Shown: one piece after another, positions 27,681 through 35,366 of the stretch | Layout of the letters: each line of letters begins with the position of its first letter | Position numbering within the stretch: the first letter of the stretch is position 1 | Assembly: GCA_958370785.1 (NCBI GenBank) | Contig: CATXKN010000007.1 | Span: forward strand, 1 to 64,000 | DNA: 64,000 nt | Direction of reading: 5' to 3' | Origin: an uncultured Collinsella sp. | Lineage (GTDB): Bacteria; Actinomycetota; Coriobacteriia; Coriobacteriales; Coriobacteriaceae | Translations under genes and position numbers: made by a program | Notes under the pieces: model-generated | Told to the model about the DNA's origin: nothing | Database searches by the model: none | The model's input: only the letters and a program-made list of their open reading frames with translations

Positions 27681-28958
27681 TTGTTTGAATGTGAACTACC
27701 GTTTGACCACAAGACGTTGCATCTAGAGCTCGAGGATAAGAACTTCGCTGGTGTGATGGAGGGTCATCAAAACGAGTTTAAGACCACGAAGTCGCAGGAA
27801 GAGCTGGTAGAGGAGTCACTTGCCAACCCTTATGGCTCGCCTTCGCTCGAGGAGCTTTGCGCTGGCAAGAAGGACATTGTCATCATTAGCTCCGACCATA
27901 CGCGTCCCGTTCCCTCGCGTGTGACCATGCCTATTCTGCTGCATCACATCCACTCCGCTGCGCCTGAGGCGCGCGTTCGCATTCTGGTTGCTACGGGTAT
28001 GCATCGTCCGTCGACGCACGAGGAGCTCGTCAACAAGTACGGCGAGGAGATCGTTGCCAACGAGGAAATCGTTATGCACGTCGCGACTGACGACAGCATG
28101 ATGAAAAAGATCGGCACCCTGCCTTCTGGCGGCGAGTGCATCATCAACAAGATTGCCGTCGATTGCGATCTGCTGCTTGCCGAGGGCTTTATTGAGCCGC
28201 ACTTCTTTGCTGGTTTCTCTGGTAGCCGCAAGTCCGTCCTGCCTGGCATCGCCAGCTACAAGACCATCATGTACAACCACAACGGTCAGTTTGTGAACGA
28301 TTCCCATTCGCGTGCTGGCAACCTGTGCCACAACCACGTGAGCGAGGACATGTTTGCCGCTGCCGAGATGGCTCACCTTGCCTTTGTGCTGAACGTGGTG
28401 CTCAACGGTAAGCACGAGGTCATCGGCTCCTTTGCCGGCGACATTCACAAGGCACACGAGGCTGGCTGCGAGTTCGTGAAGAGCCTTGCCGGCGTTGAGC
28501 CCGTCGAGTGCGAGATCGCCATCACCACCAACGGCGGCTACCCGCTCGACCAGAACATCTACCAGGCCGTGAAGGGCATGTGCTCTGCCGAGGCCACGCT
28601 TCCCGAGGGCGGTGTGATCATCGACGTTGCCGGTTGTGCCGACGGTCACGGTGGCGAGGGCTTCTATCACAACATCGCCGACAACGATCCGGCAGAGTTT
28701 GAGCGCGCCTGCATCGACCGTCCTAAGGACGAGACCCTGCCCGACCAGTGGACGAGCCAGATCTTTGCCCGCATCCTGGCGCATCACCCTGTGATCATGG
28801 TCACCGACCTGTGCGATCACCAGATGCTCAAGGATATGCACATGACGCCGGTCAACACTATCGAGGAGGCGCTCAAGCTCGCCTTTGAGATGAAGGGTGC
28901 CGATGCCAAGGTGGCCGTCATTCCCGATGGCCTGGGCGTTGTCGTCGCACAGCACTAG
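27681..28958 (+). CDS. larA: nickel-pincer lactate racemase LarA
   Basis: 425 aa from TTG 27681, chosen because AGGAAGAGG lies about 10 nt upstream and LarA normally begins near here; the frame is open to 27540. LarA interconverts L- and D-lactate with a Ni-pincer nucleotide bound to a Lys. Conserved features seen: SSDHTRPVPS, ATGMHRP (acid/base His), EPHFFAGFSGSRKS (His and the cofactor-bound Lys) and MYNHNG (nickel His). The C-terminal domain is full length. The other lar genes lie 2-4 kb downstream on the opposite strand, and a channel gene follows directly. Confidence 0.93.
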   Translation: MFECELPFDHKTLHLELEDKNFAGVMEGHQNEFKTTKSQEELVEESLANPYGSPSLEELCAGKKDIVIISSDHTRPVPSRVTMPILLHHIHSAAPEARVRILVATGMHRPSTHEELVNKYGEEIVANEEIVMHVATDDSMMKKIGTLPSGGECIINKIAVDCDLLLAEGFIEPHFFAGFSGSRKSVLPGIASYKTIMYNHNGQFVNDSHSRAGNLCHNHVSEDMFAAAEMAHLAFVLNVVLNGKHEVIGSFAGDIHKAHEAGCEFVKSLAGVEPVECEIAITTNGGYPLDQNIYQAVKGMCSAEATLPEGGVIIDVAGCADGHGGEGFYHNIADNDPAEFERACIDRPKDETLPDQWTSQIFARILAHHPVIMVTDLCDHQMLKDMHMTPVNTIEEALKLAFEMKGADAKVAVIPDGLGVVVAQH

Positions 28959-29007
28959 TGCGTGGCCTAAACGAATCGTTTATAACCGACAAGAAAGATA
29001 AGGTTTT

Positions 29008-29739
29008 ATGCTTACCAAACTCATCTGCGAATTCGGCGCAACGGCCCTCATGATCATCTTTGGCGTGGGCGTGCACTGCGATACCGTGCTCAAGGGCACC
29101 AAGTATCAGGGTTCCGGCCATATGTTTGCCATCACCACCTGGTCCTTTGGCATCTCGGTCTGCCTGTTTGTCTTTGGCGGCGCCGTGTGCATGAACCCGG
29201 CCATGGTGCTTGCCCAGTGCATCGTAGGCCTGGTGCCGTGGAGCAGCTGCATCCCCTTCATGATTGCCGATATGCTCGGCGGCTTTGTGGGCGCCGTAAT
29301 CGCTTGGCTTATGTATGCCGATGAGTTCAAGGCTTCCGAGGGCGTCGTCGACCCCGTTGCCCAGCGCAACATCTTCTCGACCAACCCCACCACCGAGGGC
29401 ACCAACTATGCCCGCAACTTCTTCTGCGAGGCTATCTGCACCTTCGTGTTCATCAGCGCCATCCTTGCTGCTGCTAGCCGCGCCGGCGAGAACGTTCTGA
29501 TGCTCGCTATCTGCGTCGGTCTGATCGTTTGGGCTGTTGGCATGGGCATGGGCGGCATCACCGGCTTCGCCATGAACCAGGCTCGTGACCTTGGTCCTCG
29601 CATGGCCTATCAGGTGCTGCCGATTAAGAACAAGGCTGACAACAACTGGAAGTACGGCCTGCTTGTTCCTGGCATCGCACCGTTTATCGGTGCCGCTCTG
29701 GCCGCTCTGTTTGTGCACGGTTTCTTGGGCATGTTCTAG
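29008..29739 (+). CDS. MIP-family channel (aquaglyceroporin, LarD-like)
   Basis: 243 aa with six TM segments and two half-helix loops. The first loop has the normal NPA (VCMNPAMVLAQ), but the second reads NQARDLGPR where the family has NPARD. It lies 49 bp after larA; in Lactobacillus plantarum the larD channel carries lactate, so lactate or glycerol transport is inferred from position. Start ATG 29008 has ACAAGAAAGATAAGG upstream. Confidence 0.85.
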   Translation: MLTKLICEFGATALMIIFGVGVHCDTVLKGTKYQGSGHMFAITTWSFGISVCLFVFGGAVCMNPAMVLAQCIVGLVPWSSCIPFMIADMLGGFVGAVIAWLMYADEFKASEGVVDPVAQRNIFSTNPTTEGTNYARNFFCEAICTFVFISAILAAASRAGENVLMLAICVGLIVWAVGMGMGGITGFAMNQARDLGPRMAYQVLPIKNKADNNWKYGLLVPGIAPFIGAALAALFVHGFLGMF

Positions 29740-29760
29740 TCTGAGGCTACATAGTTGTCC

Positions 29761-29885
29761 GCCGCCCGCATGGGGTAACTTCCCAGCGCGTCCTCGGACA
29801 TGCAAAAAGGCTCGCTGCGCACTTCGTGCGGCGAGCCTTTTTGCGTCCTGCGGAATGCGCTGGGAAGTTACCCCATGCGGGCGGC
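29761..29885. repeat. nested inverted-repeat element, copy B
   Basis: Outer arms of 29 bp (29761-29789 and 29857-29885) are perfectly complementary. The junction motifs GCGTCCTCG (29788-29796) and CTGCGGAATGC (29848-29858) match copy A although the arms do not. The inner stem is a perfect 14 bp (29802-29815, 29831-29844) with flanking A and T runs, a good two-way terminator between the channel gene and the convergent tetR. Confidence 0.9.
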
Positions 29886-29998
29886 TGCGGGATTTTAGTC
29901 GCGTTGGAACAAGCAACCCAACATATATCTGAATTTGGATGTGAGGGGCGTTTTGCTGTTGGGGGCGTTGAGATGAGGACGATACTTTGGGAAGGGAT

Positions 29999-30019
29999 GA
30001 CGCCTTGGGAGGAGGCGTC
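29999..30019 (-). terminator. short hairpin at the end of tetR
   Basis: GACGCC and GGCGTC pair around a 9-nt loop next to the tetR stop codon; no T tract follows. Confidence 0.3.
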
Positions 30020-30558
30020 TATCTGAAGAGGGGCTTTATGGCTGATAGATAGTCTTTGGCTACGTCCTCTTTTGGGGCTTGGAAGTTGTGCCAGGCCCAC
30101 CATTGGACCATTCCTACGAAGCTTGAGGCTATGTGGTGTAGTAGGAAGCTGCGGTCCATGGTGGCGGCGGGGCCGTTTGGGTCGGTGGGAAAGGTTTCGG
30201 CTGCTCGTGACATGATGGTCTTGCGTAGGCAGTCGGCGAAGACGCGTGAGCCGGCGCCGGCTACGAGGGCTCGAACGCCCTGGCGGCGCTCCCAGAGGTT
30301 GTTGAGGATATGCTCGACCTGTACGAGCGGGTCATCGAGGGGCGTACCGTCATCGTCGAGGGCATGGGTGCAGATGTCGCGCACGAGCTCAGCGAGCAGG
30401 TCATCTTTGCTCTTGAAGAGGCCGTAGAACGTGGCCCGACCCACATGGGCGCGAGCAATGATGTCGCCGACGGTGATCTTGCCGTAGTCCTCTTCGCGCA
30501 GCAGCTCGGAGAACGCCGCGACGATCGCGGCGCGGCTTTTGGCCTTGCGGGCATCCAT
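30019..30558 (-). CDS. TetR-family transcriptional regulator
   Basis: 179 aa. The N-terminal helix-turn-helix (about 8-50) reads AIVAAFSELLREEDYGKITVGDIIARAHVGRATFYGLFKSKDDLL in pieces typical of TetR; the C-terminal ligand domain is helical. It starts 3 bp after larC1 and so belongs to the larB-larC1-tetR transcript. It may sense lactate or nickel-cofactor status and bind the inverted repeat upstream of larB, by position only. Confidence 0.9.
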   Translation of the reverse strand: MDARKAKSRAAIVAAFSELLREEDYGKITVGDIIARAHVGRATFYGLFKSKDDLLAELVRDICTHALDDDGTPLDDPLVQVEHILNNLWERRQGVRALVAGAGSRVFADCLRKTIMSRAAETFPTDPNGPAATMDRSFLLHHIASSFVGMVQWWAWHNFQAPKEDVAKDYLSAIKPLFR

Positions 30559-30560
30559 GG

Positions 30561-31472
30561 CTATGCGTCCGCGTCAACGAGCAGACAGCGGAGCGTCCCG
30601 GAGCAGCCCTCGTAGGGGCGCTTGCCGGCGCCGTAGCCGACGGCTTCGATGCGGTAGCGTGAGGGCAGTTGGTCGGACGTGCGCAGAGCAGTGACGATGG
30701 CGGCGCCCGTGGGCGTCACGAGCTCGCCGGCGACCGGTGCAGGCGTGAGGGCGATATTGCCCGCCTGGCACAGGTTGACGACAGCGGGGACGGGAATGGG
30801 CATGAGGCCGTGGGCGCAGCGAATGGTGCCGTGGCCCTCGGAAAGCGACTCGACCACGATGTCCTCAATACCCAGGTCGTCGAGGCAGATGGCGACAGAG
30901 CAGACGTCGACAATGGAGTCGACGGCGCCCACCTCGTGAAACAGGACGGTGTCGGGCGTTTTGCCGTGAGCCTTGGCCTCGGCAGCAGCGAGTACGGAAA
31001 AAATGGCAAGGGCGCGACGCTTGGCGCCATCGCTTAGCTGTGAGCCGTCGATGATGGCGGTGACGTCCGCCAAAGAGCGGTGGTGATGGTGGTGGGCGTG
31101 ATGATGGCCCTCGTGGCCATGGCCGTGGGCCTCATGCTCATGCGTGTGCTCGTGTTCGTGCTCGTCATGGTCATGATGATGGTGTTCGTGCTCATGTGCG
31201 TGCTCGGCAGCTGCTTCGTTGCCGTAGAGCCAGGCCATGTCGTGGTCGTGGTTCTCGAGCCCCTCTGCCAGCTGAACGTCAAAGTCGCAGGCGTCGATGC
31301 CATGCTTGTTTACGCGCGTTACAGCGATCGAAAAGCCGTCGACCGGCAGCGTGGCGAGCTGTTCGCGCAGGTGCTCCTCGCTGGCGCCCAGGTCGAGCAG
31401 GGCCGCGACGGTCATATCGCCGCTGATGCCCGAAGTGCCGTCGATGATAAGCGTGTGCTGATGGTTGGACAT
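30561..31472 (-). CDS. larC: LarC1-type nickel-insertion protein, His-rich, C-terminal domain absent
   Basis: 303 aa. It has IIDGTSGISGDM, VLFHEVGAVDSIVD, EGHGTIRCAHGLMPIPVPA and ELVTPTGAAIVTAL, as in LarC. A run of about 45 residues (near 88-131) is mostly His, Asp and Glu and probably stores or hands over nickel. LarC normally has a further ~140-residue C-terminal domain (LarC2, joined by a programmed frameshift in L. plantarum). Here the gene stops at the LarC1 boundary, and the tetR gene begins 3 bp later, leaving no room for it. ATG 31472 has AAGGAG upstream. Confidence 0.88.
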   Translation of the reverse strand: MSNHQHTLIIDGTSGISGDMTVAALLDLGASEEHLREQLATLPVDGFSIAVTRVNKHGIDACDFDVQLAEGLENHDHDMAWLYGNEAAAEHAHEHEHHHHDHDEHEHEHTHEHEAHGHGHEGHHHAHHHHHRSLADVTAIIDGSQLSDGAKRRALAIFSVLAAAEAKAHGKTPDTVLFHEVGAVDSIVDVCSVAICLDDLGIEDIVVESLSEGHGTIRCAHGLMPIPVPAVVNLCQAGNIALTPAPVAGELVTPTGAAIVTALRTSDQLPSRYRIEAVGYGAGKRPYEGCSGTLRCLLVDADA

Positions 31473-31482
31473 GGAATGCTCC

Positions 31483-32265
31483 TTAACGGGCGCAGGATGT
31501 GCCGGCGCTCAGATGATTGATAAGACTTGCCTGGTAGGCGGCACCAAAGCCGTTATCGATATTGACGACCGATACGCCGCTGGCGCAGGAGTTGAGCATG
31601 GCGAGCAGCGCGGCTACGCCTCCAAAATTTGCGCCGTAGCCCACGCTGGTGGGAACGGCGATGACCGGACAGCTCACCAGACCGCCGATAACGCTCGCCA
31701 GGGCGCCCTCCATGCCGGCGATGGCGATGACCACCTGCGCCTGGGCAAGTTCCTCGGCATGCGCGAGCAGGCGGTGCAGGCCTGCGACACCTACGTCGTA
31801 GAGGCGGTCGACCTCGTTGCCATAGAATTCGGCCGTCAACGCGGCTTCCTCGGCGACGGGCAGGTCGCTCGTACCGGCGCAGGCGACAACGATGCGTCCG
31901 TTGCCGGTAGGGGAGGGCTTGCCGCCCACGAGGGCGAGCTGTGCGTCTGGGACATATCCCAGGTCGATGCCGTTGCCGAGGAGCTTCGAGGCGCGGGCTG
32001 CCTTTTCGGCGTCCAGGCGCGTGACCAGGATGCGCACCTGGCCGGCATTGAGTAATGCTTTGATAATGGCGGCAATCTGCTCGGCGGCTTTACCGGCGCC
32101 GTAGACAACCTCGCCGGCTCCCTGGCGCACCCCGCGCGAAAGATCGAGCTGCGCAAAACCCAGATCGGCGGTTGGCGCCGTCTGGAGGCGCGTGAGGGCG
32201 ACTGCCGGGGTGACTACTCCGTCGGCAACATCGCTCAGCAATTGCTCAAGATCTCGCTTATCCAT
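31483..32265 (-). CDS. larB: LarB, pyridinium biscarboxylic acid mononucleotide synthase
   Basis: 260 aa. LarB carboxylates nicotinic acid adenine dinucleotide at the start of Ni-pincer cofactor synthesis. The N-terminal segment reads LDLSRGVRQGAGEVVYGAGKAAEQI; the C-terminal AIR-carboxylase-like domain has ACAGTSDLPVAEEA, YDVGVAGLHRLL, AIAGMEGALASVIGGLV and PTSVGYGANFGG. ATG 32265 with GAAGGGAAC upstream was chosen over the longer frame. First gene of larB-larC1-tetR; larE was not found in the window. Confidence 0.93.
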   Translation of the reverse strand: MDKRDLEQLLSDVADGVVTPAVALTRLQTAPTADLGFAQLDLSRGVRQGAGEVVYGAGKAAEQIAAIIKALLNAGQVRILVTRLDAEKAARASKLLGNGIDLGYVPDAQLALVGGKPSPTGNGRIVVACAGTSDLPVAEEAALTAEFYGNEVDRLYDVGVAGLHRLLAHAEELAQAQVVIAIAGMEGALASVIGGLVSCPVIAVPTSVGYGANFGGVAALLAMLNSCASGVSVVNIDNGFGAAYQASLINHLSAGTSCAR

Positions 32266-32305
32266 ATATGTTCCCTTCGACGGCGCAAAGTCTAGCACTC
32301 AAAGG

Positions 32306-32343
32306 GTATGTTTCCGAACACTAAGACAAAATTGTTCGGAAAC
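32306..32343. promoter_or_regulatory. inverted repeat in the larB-serB gap
   Basis: GTTTCCGAAC and GTTCGGAAAC form a perfect 10-bp inverted repeat around 14 nt, 40-80 bp upstream of larB. No T tract follows, so an operator is more likely than a terminator. The same site was not found before larA. Confidence 0.55.
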
Positions 32344-32379
32344 TATAGGACAGACTGATTCTCTTGTTAGAAGGATCGA

Positions 32380-33015
32380 CTAGTCGCGCAGGATGATGTC
32401 CATGGCGAGCATCAGGTTGCGCTCATCGATGGCAAACGGGGCGGCTTCGCGCGTCTTGGGCTTGGCGCAAAACGCGATGCCCGTGCCCGCGGCCTGAATC
32501 ATGGGGATGTCGTTGGCGCCGTCACCGATCGCGACGGTGTGGGCCATGTCGACACCGCACTCAACCGCCCAATCCAGCAGCTGGATGAGCTTGGACTCCT
32601 TGGTCACAATGTCTGCCGCCAGCTTGCCGGTGAGCTTGCCGTCCACGACTTCCAGACGGTTGGCCAGGCAAAAATCGATGCCCGCGGCGGCCACGATCTT
32701 GTCAGCGACCTCGTGAAAGCCGCCGCTTACCACGCCGACCTTCCAGCCTTTGCTGTGCGCCGAGCGCACAAGCTCCAGCGCGCCGGGGGTAAACGTCACG
32801 CGCTCAAAGGTGCGCTCGAACACACTCTCGTCCAAGCCGGCAAGCAGCCCCACGCGCTCCTCGAGCGCCTGCTTAAAGTCCAGCTCGCCGCGCATAGCGC
32901 GCTCGGTGATTTGCGCAACTTGTTCGCCCACGCCGGCCTCCTCGCCCAACAGGTCGATGACCTCCTGGTTGATGAGCGTGGAGTCGATATCCATAACAAT
33001 GAGGCGTGCAGTCAT
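32380..33015 (-). CDS. serB: phosphoserine phosphatase SerB
   Basis: 211 aa HAD-superfamily enzyme for the last step of serine synthesis. Motif I is VMDIDSTLI (D-x-D, with Ile where DFDST is usual), motif II GVVSGGF, the Lys motif KLTGKL and motif III IGDGANDIPMI. A small cap domain (EEAGVGEQVAQITERAMRGELDF) matches SerB. ATG 33015 has GGAAAGG 5 nt upstream. It is transcribed apart from aspS, which is divergent. Confidence 0.92.
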   Translation of the reverse strand: MTARLIVMDIDSTLINQEVIDLLGEEAGVGEQVAQITERAMRGELDFKQALEERVGLLAGLDESVFERTFERVTFTPGALELVRSAHSKGWKVGVVSGGFHEVADKIVAAAGIDFCLANRLEVVDGKLTGKLAADIVTKESKLIQLLDWAVECGVDMAHTVAIGDGANDIPMIQAAGTGIAFCAKPKTREAAPFAIDERNLMLAMDIILRD

Positions 33016-33271
33016 GACGGGCCTTTCCAAGTGCTGTTTTATTGGGGCATATTGTCGCACGTGAATAGCGCGGGCGGGTGCCGCGGTGCGTCAATTGTTT
33101 CGTCTCCGTCAAGTCTTTGGGCAAGAGCTACTTTTTCGTGGTACATCGACGCGGGTGCGATAAGATAGAACGCCATGTCCGGCTGCGCGGTTTACGCAGG
33201 CTGGGCAAATCTGTACGACGCCGCCCGGAACGACACGGGGCGGCACAGATCCATAAAGGAGGATCACTGGT

Positions 33272-35059
33272 ATGAGCCAGACCCGTCCCATCGATGAGCA
33301 TTCCATGCACACCCGTACCTGCGGCGAGCTTCGCTTCGAGAACGTGGGCGAAGAGGTCACCCTCACCGGTTGGGTGAGCCGTCGCCGCGACCACGGCGGC
33401 CTTATCTTCTGCGACCTTCGCGACCGCGAGGGCATCACGCAGCTCACCTTCGACCCCGAGCACTCCGATGGCGATGCCTTTAAGATCGCCGAGACCATGC
33501 GTCCCGAGTGGCCCATCAAGATCCACGGCGTCGTGCGCGCCCGTGGCGAGGAGACCACCAACACCAAGCTCGCGACCGGCGAGATCGAGGTCCTGACCGA
33601 CCACGCCGAGGTGCTCAACACGTCCGTCACCCCGCCGTTCCAGATCGAGGACGGCATCGAGACGAGCGAGGACACCCGCCTGCGCTATCGCTATCTGGAC
33701 CTCCGTCGTCCCGAGATGATGGCCAACCTCAAGCTGCGCTCCGACTTTACCTTTGCCATTCGCGAGGCGCTGCACAACCGTGAGTTCATGGAGGTCGAGA
33801 CGCCCTCCCTGTTCAAGTCCACGCCCGAGGGCGCTCGCGACTTCATCGTTCCCAGCCGTATTCAGCCGGGTAACTTCTACGCCCTGCCGCAGTCCCCGCA
33901 GCTCCTGAAGCAGCTGCTCATGGTCGGTGGCGTCGAGCGCTACTACCAGGTTGCCAAGTGCTTCCGCGACGAGGACCTGCGTGCCGACCGTCAGCCCGAG
34001 TTCACCCAGGTCGATATCGAGATGTCCTTCGTGGACCAGAACGATGTCATGAGCGCGCTCGAGGAGGTTCTTGCCGATGCTTTCGGCCGCATGGGTGTCG
34101 AGATGCCCACGCCGCTGCGTCGCATGAACTACTGGGATGCCATGGACACCTATGGCTCCGATAAGCCCGATACCCGCTATGGCATGCACCTGGTCGACCT
34201 GACCGACATCTTTGCCAACTCCAAGTTCAAGGTCTTTGCGACTGCCGCAAACGAGGAGGGCTCTGTCGTCAAGGCCATCAACGCCAAGGGCGCCGGCGCC
34301 TGGGCACGTGCCAAGATCGATAAGCTTGCCGGCGTGGCCTCCACGTTTGGCGCCAAGGGCCTGGCTTGGATCGCCTTCCGTGAGGACGGCTCCATCAACA
34401 GCCCCATCGTCAAGTTCTTCTCGGACGAGGAGATGGCGGCTCTGCGCGAGCGCATGGACGTCGAGCCCGGCGACCTTGTGATGTTCGCCGCCGGCCCGCG
34501 CCTGCTCTCCGACGAGATCCTGGGCGGCATGCGTTCCCACATGGCCAATGCGCTCGAGATCAAGCGCGAGGGTCACGACTTCCTGTGGGTCGTCAACTTC
34601 CCGCTGTTCCATTGGGACGAGGATCGCAAGGCCTATGCTGCCGAGCATCAGCCCTTTACCCTGCCGACCGAGACCGACATCGCCAAGATCGAGGCCGATC
34701 CGCTGGCAGCCGGTTCGTGCACCTACGACTTTGTCATGGACGGCTTTGAGGCCGGCGGCGGCGGTATGCGTATCCACAACGCCGAGATGCAGATGTCCAT
34801 GCTCAAGCTCCTGGGCTTTACCGAGGAGCGCGCCGAGTCTCAGTTTGGCTTCCTCATGGAGGCCCTCAAGTTTGGTGCGCCCCCGATGGGCGGTTTCGCT
34901 CTGGGTCTGGACCGCGTGTGCATGCTGCTCACCGGTTCCGACTCCATCCGCGACGTCATGGCGTTCCCCAAGACGGCCAGTGGCTCCGACCTTATGTCGG
35001 GTGCTCCGAGTGCCGTTTCCGGCGCCCAGCTCAAGGACGTCAGCCTGCGCCTGATGTAG
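33272..35059 (+). CDS. aspS: aspartyl-tRNA synthetase
   Basis: 595 aa class IIb synthetase. An N-terminal OB fold binds the anticodon (VTLTGWVSRRRDHGGLIFCDLRD). Catalytic motifs are RYRYLDLRRPEM, FRDEDLRADRQPEFTQVDIEMSF and the C-terminal GGFALGLDRVCMLLTGSDSIRDVMAFPK. A GAD insert (about 290-410) is present, as in bacterial-type AspRS. ATG 33272 has AAAGGAGG upstream. Whether it also charges tRNA-Asn depends on gatCAB elsewhere. Confidence 0.97.
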   Translation: MSQTRPIDEHSMHTRTCGELRFENVGEEVTLTGWVSRRRDHGGLIFCDLRDREGITQLTFDPEHSDGDAFKIAETMRPEWPIKIHGVVRARGEETTNTKLATGEIEVLTDHAEVLNTSVTPPFQIEDGIETSEDTRLRYRYLDLRRPEMMANLKLRSDFTFAIREALHNREFMEVETPSLFKSTPEGARDFIVPSRIQPGNFYALPQSPQLLKQLLMVGGVERYYQVAKCFRDEDLRADRQPEFTQVDIEMSFVDQNDVMSALEEVLADAFGRMGVEMPTPLRRMNYWDAMDTYGSDKPDTRYGMHLVDLTDIFANSKFKVFATAANEEGSVVKAINAKGAGAWARAKIDKLAGVASTFGAKGLAWIAFREDGSINSPIVKFFSDEEMAALRERMDVEPGDLVMFAAGPRLLSDEILGGMRSHMANALEIKREGHDFLWVVNFPLFHWDEDRKAYAAEHQPFTLPTETDIAKIEADPLAAGSCTYDFVMDGFEAGGGGMRIHNAEMQMSMLKLLGFTEERAESQFGFLMEALKFGAPPMGGFALGLDRVCMLLTGSDSIRDVMAFPKTASGSDLMSGAPSAVSGAQLKDVSLRLM

Positions 35060-35084
35060 GCAAGCGGCTACATATTGCTTGCAA

Positions 35085-35118
35085 CGAGGGAAGGACGTGT
35101 GCCTTCCCTCGTTTTTTA
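35085..35118 (+). terminator. aspS terminator
   Basis: CGAGGGAAGG and CCTTCCCTCG are followed by TTTTTT. Confidence 0.95.
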
Positions 35119-35157
35119 TGCGCCGAGATTGTGAGGGTATATAGGGTGACCGGGCGT

Positions 35158-35360
35158 CGCGGAAAGTGCGTCCCGGAATCTGGGTCCAGAACGGGTCGCG
35201 CTTTCCCAAAGGGGGTCCTCTGGGAAAGCGCGACCCAGAATTCGGCAAAATAATGGGGCACAGTTTCCGGTTGAGCTGTCTAGCGGAAACTGTGCCCCAG
35301 AATGAGCGCTCAAAACGGGGCAGGCTTTCCGCAACAACTGTCTGGCGGAAAGCCTGTCCC
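35158..35360. repeat. array of palindromes with an exact 62-bp period
   Basis: Three hairpins start at 35193, 35255 and 35317. Arms are GGGTCGCGCTTTCCC, GGGGCACAGTTTCCG and GGGGCAGGCTTTCCGC, each with its own matching right arm at 35222, 35284 and 35345. A lone right arm at 35158-35173 marks a fourth, half-lost unit in the same register. The arms differ from unit to unit but each pair still matches (one G-U type change in unit three). Confidence 0.9.
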
Positions 35361-35366
35361 AGTTTC

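Noticed and set aside
33016..33271. T-box leader upstream of aspS
   Set aside because: GGGTGCCGCGGTG looks a little like the T-box core but the order and the specifier/antiterminator parts are not there.
35158..35360. CRISPR array
   Set aside because: Regular spacing suggested it, but units are hairpins of differing sequence, there are no identical repeats with unique spacers, and no cas gene is near.
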